From assembly GCA_011799875.1 (NCBI GenBank), contig CM022298.1, positions 292,325,857 through 292,389,856 of the forward strand: a stretch of 64,000 bases of DNA, in the 5' to 3' direction. Positions 21,212 through 29,772 of the stretch are shown piece by piece. The number at the start of each line of letters is the position of its first letter. Within the stretch, counting starts at the first letter, position 1. The notes under the pieces were generated by a model, which ran no database searches, had not been told where the DNA came from, and saw only the letters and a list, made by a program, of their open reading frames with translations. The position numbers were made by a program, and so were the translations under genes. The DNA is from Thinopyrum elongatum (Eukaryota; Streptophyta; Magnoliopsida; Poales; Poaceae).

Positions 21212-22711
21212 TGAAAGTGCGTTATATCGACTAGAGGGGGGTGAATAGGCGATTTTTACAAATTCGTCACTGAGGAATTTCAAGGTGAGGAAATTCCTAA
21301 GCGACGAACTACTTAGCAGCGGAATAAGTGCTCAGATGCAAGCATAACAGAGCAGTAGCACAGTCATCATGATGAAATGAAAACAAGCACAGAGTACGAG
21401 TAGCATAAACACAGGATAAGCAGGCTGAAGATAAACTGACTGAAGAAATTGAACTGAGGAAATTGAGAAAGTCTTCAGACAAAGTCTTCAAACAGTAATG
21501 ATCAAATACATAGCAAGTATGCGAGGAAATGAAAGGGTTGAGGAAATAGAACCAGTAGCTCGGTGAAGACAATGATTTGGTAGACCAGTTCCAACTGCTG
21601 TGACAGTTGTACGTCTGGTTAGAGCGGCTAGGTATTTAAACCTGAGGACACACAGTCCCGGACACACAGTCCTCACCGTATTCTCCTTGAGCTAAGGTCA
21701 CACAGACCTCGCCCAATCACTCGTGGTAAGTCTTCAGGTGACTTCCAAACCTTCACATACTCGGTCACTCGGCAATCCACAATTTCCTCTTGGATGCTCT
21801 AGACCATGACGCCTAACCGTCTGGAGGATGCACAGTCCTCAAAGGTAACAAGCGTCGGTTCCACACAGGAACAATCTCTTCAGTGATGCTCAATCACTTT
21901 GGGTTTGTAGGTGCTTGGGTTTTTGGGTTTTTCCTCACTTGATGATTTTCGCTCAAAGTCCTCGGAGGATGGGATGCTCTAAATGACAAGTGTCAATCTA
22001 TTTCTTGGAGCAGCCAACCAGCTAGTGGTTGTAGGGGGCGGCTATTTATAGCCTAGGGAGCAGCCCGACATGATAAGACATAAATGCCCTTCAATGATAT
22101 GACCGTTAGGAGGGTAGGATATTTGGACAGCTGGCGCGTAGCACAGCAACGGTCGGAAATTTGAGTATCAAATTCCTCAGGGCTATCATGATCCTCACTT
22201 GTAGGCGATCCGCACTGGCGAATTCCTAACTCCTCAGTCAAAACAAATTCCTCAGAGAACAGAAGAACTTCGTCTCTGTCACTGAAGAACTTGACTAAAC
22301 TGTATGAGATTTCCAATGGCTTCACTCGAAAGGATTGGGTAGGTGTAGGATTTTGGGTTGAGCATCACTTGGAAACTTTTCCTTAGTTTTACCTCGACCC
22401 CCTTTAACAGTACGGTGTTTCCTATGACTCAAGAAGAAGAAAATGAAACTACGAAAACAAAAGTCTTCACGCTTCATAATCCTCGCATGAATATCAAGTC
22501 TTCAGGGTCACACCAATTTCTTCACTTTCAAAGTCTTCAAGAAAACCAAAGTCTTCAGTTGAAGACATTCATTTTTAGGGGTCGACATTCATCGTAAATC
22601 ACAAACTCCTCATAGACTTATAGACCTGTGTACACTCACAAACACATTAGTCCCTTAACCTATAAGTCTTCAATACACCAAAATCACTAAGGGGCACTAG
22701 ATGCACTTACA
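21212..22711 (-). repeat. 5' LTR of the copia element (1,500 bp)
   Basis: Same length as the left LTR and identical except for five transitions. The likely promoter is TATAAATA at 22,043-22,050 on the - strand. It ends with the target duplication ATAAT at 22,712-22,716. Confidence 0.95.
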
Positions 22712-22716
22712 ATAAT
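22712..22716. repeat. Target-site duplication, right copy (ATAAT)
   Basis: Matches 8,347-8,351. The flanking gypsy sequence joins smoothly across the insertion when one copy is removed. Confidence 0.9.
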
Positions 22717-23774
22717 GCTCCCTAGTTGGTGCTTTATAAGAGAAGATGGAGACTCAAATAAAAATAAAAATTGCATAAAAGTAAATAGATATGCCCTTCG
22801 CAGAGGGAAGCAGAGATTTGTAGAGGTGCCAGAGCTCAAAGCTAAAATTGAGAGATAAAAATATTTTGAGAGGCATGCTTTTCCCATCAACGAAAACGAC
22901 CGAGTAATTCCCAACACTTTCCATGCTAGATATATCATAGGCGGTTCCCAAACATAAAATAAAGTTTATTCCTTTTTCCACCATACTTTCACACTCCACG
23001 GCTAGCCGTATCCATGGGTACTGTCCATACCAACACTTTCCAAGGAATTTATTATTTGACAACATAAAGTAAAAAAAATTCATTTCGGGACTGGGTATCC
23101 TATTACCGCCGTACTCTCGTGCAATGACAAGTGAATAAACACTCATCTTGAGAATAACATATTTAGCATGGAAAATATTGGCCGCCCCCTGCCGCTTCAT
23201 GAGCGGTACGGGCACACAAAAAGGAAATTCATTTTGAAAATTAGAGTTGGCACATACAAATTTACTTAGAACGGCATGGAAATACCGCATATAGGTAGGT
23301 ATGGTGGACTCATATGGCAAAACTGGTTTTAAGGATTTTGGATGCACAAGTAGTATTCCCACTTAGTACAAATGGAGGCTAGCAAATAGATTGAGAAGCA
23401 ACCAACCAAGAAACAAAAATTCTCATAAACGAGCATTAAGCATAACTAATTCCGAAGAATGCACCACAAGTAGGATGTAATTTCATTGCATAACTATTGA
23501 CTTTCATGCTTGCATAGGGAATCACAAACCTTAACACCAATATTCTTACTAAAGCATAATTACTCACCAGTATCACTCACATATTACTATCAACATATCT
23601 CAAAACTATTACAAAGAATCAACTTTATTTTGTCCAATGATCTTCATGAAAGTTTTTATTATATCCCCCTTGAATATCTATCACTTTGGGACTAATTTCA
23701 TATGTTGCATTTTCTTTTGATAAGCTCAAAAAAAAATGAAGTGAAGAACATGAGCATAAAAATTCTCATCTCTC

Positions 23775-23950
23775 AAAATAATATAAGGAAACATGAGAGA
23801 ATTTCTTCAAAAAAAATTACTAACTCTCAAATAGATCTAAGTGAAGCATGAGAGAATTTCTTCAAAAAAATTACTAACTCTCAAATAGATCTAAGTGAAG
23901 CATGAGAGAATTTCTTCAAAAATATTAAAGCACACCGTGCTCAAAAAGAT
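23775..23950 (-). repeat. 55 bp tandem repeat, about 3 copies
   Basis: CATGAGAGAATTTCTTC recurs at 23,792, 23,847 and 23,901, followed each time by A-runs and (in the first two) CTCTCAAATAGATC. More degraded copies continue to about 24,010. Confidence 0.7.
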
Positions 23951-26026
23951 ATAAGTGAAGCACTAGAGTAATTACATGGCTCAAAAAAATTAAGTGAAGC
24001 ACATAGAGGAATTCTAACAAATCATAGCATAATTTTGTCTCTCTCAAATAGGTGCGTTCGGCAAGGATGATGGTGACAAAGTAAAAATCAAAACAAGCAA
24101 AGACTCATATAATACAAGACGCTCAAAGCAAAACTCATGATATGTGACGAATAAAAATATAGCTCCAAGTAAAATTACCGATGGTTGTTGGAAGAAAGAG
24201 GGGATGCCTTCTGGGGCATCCCCAAGCTTAGTTACTTGGTTCTCCTTGAATACTAACTTGGCTTACCATGGGCATCCCCAAGATTAGGCTCTTTTCACTC
24301 CTTATTCCTTCATCCATCGAGATCTCACCCAAAACTTGAAAACTTCAATCACACAAAACTTAACAAAACCTTCGTGAGATCCGTTAGTATAATAAAACCA
24401 ATCTTTGCTTTAAGTACTGTTGAAAACCCATTCATATTTTGTTATTGCATTATACCTACTGTGTTCTAACTTTACCATGGCTTATACCCCCCAATACAAT
24501 CCATAGATTCATCAAACTAAGCACACAATGCAAAGAAAATAGAATCTATCAAAAATAGAATAGTCTGTAAAGATGCGAATTTTACTCATACTTCTGCAAC
24601 TCCTAAAATTCTGAAACATAAGTAAAACAGAGGCAATTTGTATATCAATCTTGTGTAAAAAATTAAGAATTTTTAGTCTGTTCTGTGAATTTAAACAATT
24701 CTGTTACTGGGCGCAAAAGTTTCTGTTTTTCAACAGGATCAAATCAACTATCACCCAAAGCTATCACAAAGGCTTTACTTGGCACAAACACTAATTAAAA
24801 CATAAAAAACACAATCATAACAGAGGCATAATTGTGAAAACACTCAAGAACAGAAATAAAAAGGCAAAAATAAATTTTATTCATTGTGTTGCCTCTCAAC
24901 AAGCGCTATCATTTTATGCCCCTAGCTAGGCATAAGATTTTATTGATGCTCACATAAAAGATAATAATTGAAGCACAAAGAGAGCATCATAAAACGTGTG
25001 ACAAACACATTTAAGTCTAGAATACTTCCTACGCATAGGCATTTTATACGCAAACAAATTATCAGGACAAGAATTATTTAGCATATGCAAAGGAGAGGAA
25101 TAAAACATTGCCAATCTCAACATAACGAGAGGTAGTTTAGTAACATGAAAATTTCTACAACCATATTTTCCTCTCTCATAATAATTACATGTAGGATCAT
25201 AATAAAATTCACCAATATAGATATCATATAAAATTTTCTCTTCATTATCTACATGCATAAAAGTTTTATAATCTTCCAAGATAGTGGGATTAACATCAAC
25301 TAAAGTCATGACCTCTCCAAACCCACTTTCATCATAAATTTTGTAAGATTGAACACTCTCCAAATATGTGGGATTATTTTTACCTAAAGTTTACGCTCTT
25401 CCAAACCCACTTTCAATATTATTGCAAACATTATTATCAATATCATATTCATCATGAGGCTTAAATAAATTTTCAAGATCATAAGAAGAATCACCCCAAT
25501 CATGATCATTGCAATAAGTAGTGGACATAGCAAAATTAGCATCCCCAAGCTTGGGGTTTTGCATATTATTAGCACAATTGACATTAATAGAATTTATAGT
25601 AAAATCATTGCAATCATGCTTTTCAGTCAAGGAGCTATCATGAATCACTTCATAAATTTCTTCATCACAATTTTCAGATTCACGAATCTCAAGCAAAACT
25701 TCATAAAGATAATCTAGTGCACTCAACTCACTAGCAATTGGTTCATCATAATTTGGTCTTTTGAAAAGATTAGCAAGTGGATGAGGATTCATATCAATAG
25801 ATTTTTAGCAAGCGAAGATGCAAGCAAATAGAAGGCACATGGTAACACAAGTAAAGAAAATATCGAATGAGAAAAAGGCAAACGAAAAAGAACGCAAATA
25901 TTTTTGTGCTTTTTGCAAAAATGTTTTAGAAGTGGGGGAGATGAAAACAAGAGGCAAATGACAAATAATGTAAATTGCAAGGAGATGAGATTTGTGATTA
26001 GGAACCTGATAGATGTTGATGATGTC

Positions 26027-26102
26027 TCCCCGGCAATGGCGCCAGAAATTGGAAAGTTGACGGGAGACTATCTTGACTTGATCCTCCCCGGCAACGGCGC
26101 CA
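26027..26102 (-). promoter_or_regulatory. Duplicated tRNA-Asp-type primer binding site
   Basis: TGGCGCCGTTGCCGGGGA on the - strand at 26,102-26,085, 10 bases from the LTR, is complementary to the 3' end of plant tRNA-Asp. A second copy with one change (TGGCGCCATTGCCGGGGA) lies at 26,044-26,027, 58 bases further in. Confidence 0.7.
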
Positions 26103-26112
26103 GAAATTCCTT

Positions 26113-26324
26113 TGACGTGGCTTGAGACTGCGTCGGTATTTCCCCAAAGAGGAAGGGATGATGCAGCACAGCTACGATAAGTATTTCCCTCAGTTATGAA
26201 ACCAAAGTATCAATCCAGTAGGAGAACCAAGCAACACTATGTAAACGGTACCTGCACACAAAGAACAAATACTTGCAACCCGACGCGTAAGAGGGGTTGT
26301 CAATCCCTCCTCGGTAAAAAGATA
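26113..26324 (-). repeat. Truncated 5' LTR of the - strand gypsy element
   Basis: 212 bp matching 6,425-6,636 with 8 differences. It ends in CACGTCA next to the primer site. Identity stops abruptly at GGTAAAAAGATA, where a GAA-rich tract begins; about 1.4 kb of LTR is missing. Confidence 0.8.
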
Positions 26325-26459
26325 AGAGGAAAAAGGAAAAGAAAGGAAGAAGAAGAAGAAGAAGAAGAAGAAGAGGAGGGAGAAGAAAAGAAGAAGAAGA
26401 AGAAGAAGAAGAAGATAAGAAGAAGAAGAAGAAGAAGAAAACGAGGAGAAGAGGAAAAT
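26325..26459 (+). repeat. (GAA)n / purine-rich microsatellite
   Basis: An almost pure GAA/AAG tract at the point where the 5' LTR breaks off. Open frames here read poly-Glu/Lys or poly-Ser/Phe and are not genes. Confidence 0.9.
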
Positions 26460-27020
26460 AATAAAGTACAAATAATAAAATCAATTGAGCGGGACGAAAC
26501 CAAGAATATCACCTTTCTTTATTAGTAGGTATAGATATAGACTAGGACAATGCCCGTGTGTCTGACAAAAAAAACCTTGTCATTTCACCATTATAAATTA
26601 CAACCTATAACCAGAGAAATAAATCCTCGCACGCTCGTAGCGATCCATATATGTTGCCATTTCACCACCGGCCCAATATCACATATGGTAGTCATATTGT
26701 CACCTCCAGCAGATTATGTTGGTCGTGCTGGTGCTTTTCACGTGTAGGGATCTTCTCTTCACCTCCAGGAGCACCGTCGGTCCCGTTGCCGTTGCCATCA
26801 TCGTTCGACTATCGCATCTATGGTCTAGGGGTGAGCTCGACTGTCATCTCCTCCCCCTCCCCTATTTGCTCTATTCCAGTCATCATGCCATTGCCACTAG
26901 ATTTTACTTTCATGTCAACTCTCGTAACCTAGGCGTCTCCCGTTCGAAAGGGCGGCATCTATAAATATGCATGTCTTTGCGTATTTATAACTGCCATACT
27001 TTCAAATTGTCCACATTATC
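26460..27020. other. Unassigned sequence between LTR remnant and CACTA interior
   Basis: About 560 bp without coding signal. It includes TATAGATATAGACTAGGACAA near 26,532, followed by TGCCCGTGTG, a pattern common at transposon ends in grass genomes that I cannot assign. The 5' terminus of the CACTA element should lie in or before this stretch, but no CACTA end or GGCAAA subterminal repeat is seen. Confidence 0.4.
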
Positions 27021-27029
27021 CATGGACAG

Positions 27030-27245
27030 CCCGAGTATGCGTAGATTGGGTTTGTTTTCCCATGTGCTCTACTTCGGATCCGATGCAGAATTTCGTCAGT
27101 GCCTCCCTGTTATTCTCCGGGTACACATCCTCTTTGTTTAATGCCGAGATGTGTATCAGCAGAACAACGGGGAGGTGCTGCCGAAATTTTGCGTCGGATC
27201 CGGAGCAGAGCATGGGAAAATGAACCCAATCTACACATACTCGGG
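27030..27245. repeat. Long inverted repeat (hairpin) upstream of the CACTA transposase
   Basis: Arm 1 (27,030-27,116) and arm 2 (27,161-27,245) are near-perfect reverse complements. Examples are CCCGAGTATGCGTAGATTGG against CCAATCTACACATACTCGGG, and TCGGATCCGA shared around the middle. The 44-base loop has its own short inverted pair (GTACACATC / GATGTGTAT). A transcript would fold into a stem of about 85 bp. It ends 135 bases before the TNPD start. Confidence 0.85.
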
Positions 27246-27379
27246 TGGGATTAGGACCTATCTTTACCAATTAGCGTGTAGGTTGCATGGACGTAATAAA
27301 AATTGACAAACTTCATTAACTGATGAATATATATGATGAATTATATATATATTTCTTGGGTGTTCAGTAGGTAGGCAAG

Positions 27380-29661
27380 ATGAGTGATCGTGCGTGGATG
27401 TACACCGGTCACACTAGTCAGGAAGAGATGACCAATGAATGGTTAACAAAAACCAAGGGGTTTGTGAAAGCCGCATTTGCAAATGGCCAGAGAAAAACCT
27501 GGTGCCCCTGTGCTAGGTGCGACAACTTTTCTCAGAGGAAAGAGGATGAAATGGGTAAACACCTGCAGAAGTGGGGGTTTACGCCCGATTATACGGTGTG
27601 GACATTTCATGGAGAGTCTCCCCAATGTACCAGAGCTGAGGTGGTTCGTCGTCGCACCGACGAGCATGGTACCGGGATCGAAGACATGGTGCAGGACTTT
27701 GATGATGCTCGGGGTTCAGACAATGAGATGGAGGAATCTGCAAAGGCCTTCAATGAAACGTTGGAGTCTTCAAAACGTCCTCTCCACGAGCACACTGAGC
27801 TTTGTCAGCTGGATGCCATCGCACAAGTAATGGCTCTGAAGGCTCAATTCAACTTGGGCAGAGAATGCTACGACGCGTTGATGATAGTATTTGGATGCTT
27901 CTACCCAAAGGCCATGCAATGCCTGCAAACCTGTACCAGTCGGATAAAATCTTCCGTGCACTTAAGATGCCCTACGAGAAGATAGATGCCTGTGAGAAAG
28001 GATGTGCCTTATTTAGGCTTGAGTATGCGGACTTGAACTATTGTCCCATTTGCAACTCTTCCAGGTATGTTGTGGTAGACAACGATATGGGTGAGAAGAG
28101 GCACACCAAAATCCCCATTAATGTTCTTCAGTATCTGCCAAGCATACCAAGACTTCAACATCTTTTCATGGTCGAAGAGACGGTCAGACAGATGACATGG
28201 CACAAAATGGGCAAAAGAACCGAACTAGATGCAGATGGGAATCAGATGATGATACACACATCGGATGGTTCTGCGTGGAAGCACTTCGATGCATTACATG
28301 ACCAAAAAACGGCATATCCAAGGCATCCTCGAGTCTGCATCTGCACGGATGGGTTCAATCCGTTTGGTATGACGGCAACCCAATACAGTTGTTGGCCTAT
28401 ATTTGTCATTCCACTCAATCTCCCCCCCCCCCGACAGATTATGCAAAGAAAGAACATTCTCCTGACGTTGATAATTCCAGGGCCCAACTATCCGGGGAAG
28501 AATATGAATGTGTACATGCAGCCATTTAAGGATGAATTGCAAGAAGCTTGGGATAATGGGTTCAAGACATACGACGCCGCTAGCAAACGAAACTTCATAA
28601 TGCGTGTCTGGTACATGTACTCGATGCATGACTTGACGGCGTATCGCTATTCGTTGGCTGGTGCACGTATGGAAGGTTCATGTGCCCCACATGCAAGGCA
28701 GCTCTTCAGTTTCATTGGATGCAGGCGGGTCGCAAGTATTCCTACTTCGACTTGCATAGACAGTTCCTGGATCCTCGCCATAAGTTCAGAAAAGACAAGA
28801 AGAACTTCACCAAAGGTAGAGTTGTCAAAAACTCCGTACCACCTGCGTTGACTGGCCAACAGATCCTGGATCAGTTAAACGTTCTCGAGCCTGATCCAGA
28901 GCGCCCAGGGTATTTCAAGGGGTATAATTCGGAACACGCATGGACTCACAATACATGCTTGTGGGATCTGCCTTACTTCGAAGACCTCCTTCTTCCACAC
29001 AACATCTACGTGATGCACATTGAAAAGAATATCGGCGAGGCCATTTTTGGTACATTGTCCGGCATAGATGGGACGTTAAAGGATAATACTAAGGCTAGAG
29101 TCGATCTGCAGGGCATAGAAGGAGACTAGAAGGACTCATGAACATATAGGGCTAGTCGAAATCAAACAAAGCACCCATTTAGATGTTCCCGATGTCTATA
29201 TTACGGCTCAACAGGCGACCCAAGTTTTTTATCTACCGTGGGCCTGCCAAACTAATGCAAATATGAAATGTTGGGATGTCGTTTATGAAGTGCCGCCACG
29301 TCTTAGACCACCTCCCCCCAATGAAGAGGATTATGAACCTCACATTGACCTAGACACATATGAAAGAGAATTCTTCCAAGAAACATGTCTTTCCAAAAAA
29401 CTTTTCAAGAACCGCTCTACTTCACCCCAGAACATGGAAGTAGACAGCGACAGTGAATCCAACTTCACCCCTGAGCCGGAACAAGAAGAGGTTACTACTG
29501 CAGATGACCTGTCAATGCTTGACCGATTACAGAAAGGCCTTCCACATGTTGATGCCGCTGAACCCGATGAGCACGTCATTCATGACGACACGCATGATAG
29601 TGATGATGATGATGCATCTATTGATCCCGAAGCATATATAGACGATCGAGACTACTATTAG
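27380..29661 (+). pseudogene. CACTA transposase (TNPD-like), frameshifted and internally deleted
   Basis: Starts at ATG 27380 (MSDRAWMYTGHTSQEEMTNE) with the transposase-associated zinc domain (TWCPCARCDN). The frame shifts near 27,890 and continues with the transposase_21-type core: FRLEYADLNYCPICNSSRYV, YPRHPRVCICTDGFNPFG, LTLIIPGPNYPGKNMNVYM. A second shift near 28,660 leads to CPTCKAALQFHWMQAGRKYS, FDLHRQFLDPRHKFRKDKKN and the stop at 29,129. The central and later catalytic part normally following is missing. After about 130 bases of stop-filled sequence comes only the acidic C-terminus (29,263-29,661, ending DDRDYY). TNPD is the protein that cuts CACTA ends; this copy cannot be functional. 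Confidence 0.85.
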
Positions 29662-29772
29662 TTTGTATGCATCCCAACTTAAATTATATACATATTATTA
29701 TTCATGTCATGTATTCAATTTTTTAAATGTGTACTAATTTTATTTACTCTTTGTCATGGCAGCTGTTGAAAG

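Larger units (their letters stand above)
8352..22711 (-). mobile_element. Ty1/copia Sirevirus-like retrotransposon, 14,360 bp
   Basis: Complete element by structure: two 1,500 bp LTRs, 5 bp target duplication, initiator-tRNA-Met primer site, gag with zinc knuckle and coiled coil, pol in copia order (protease, integrase, RT, RNase H), an extra ORF after pol and several polypurine tracts before the 3' LTR. The large gag, the extra ORF and the multiple polypurine tracts are hallmarks of Sireviruses, and the LTR resembles the Maximus type of Triticeae from memory. The copy is young (5 differences between LTRs). It is defective as written: in-frame stops in gag and pol, a deletion in RT, and a frameshift plus a stop in the extra gene. 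Confidence 0.93.
22717..26112 (-). other. Interior of the non-autonomous gypsy element
   Basis: About 3.4 kb, AT-rich. No gag, protease, RT or integrase motif is found on either strand. Three - strand open frames exist: 22,754-23,362 (202 residues, Phe/Tyr-rich at the end), 24,950-25,363 (137 residues, begins MESVQSYKIYDESGFG) and 25,391-25,792 (133 residues, begins MNPHPLANLF, acidic and Asn-rich). The last two share the phrase ESGFG and may be pieces of one decayed acidic protein. I do not recognise a function. A three-copy tandem repeat lies at 23,775-23,950. Confidence 0.5.
6425..26324 (-). mobile_element. Non-autonomous gypsy-type LTR retrotransposon, - strand, host of the copia insertion
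   Basis: Order on the - strand: 212 bp of 5' LTR (26,113-26,324), tRNA-Asp-type primer site, about 3.4 kb without recognisable gag or pol, the nested copia element, the remaining 0.3 kb, a polypurine tract and a complete 3' LTR (6,425-8,031). The shared 212 bp of the two LTRs differ at 8 positions by my count (3.8%), so it is older than the copia insertion. The 5 bp before the left end are CTGCG; the right end and its target duplication are lost. I do not assign a family name. Confidence 0.75.

Noticed and set aside
26085..26102. tRNA-Asp gene 3' end
   Set aside because: The match is only the 18-base end including CCA, next to an LTR and duplicated 58 bp away. It is a retrotransposon primer site, not a tRNA gene.
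26190..26525. Open frames over the GAA tract as proteins
   Set aside because: They read poly-Glu/Lys, poly-Ser or poly-Phe/Leu because of the microsatellite.
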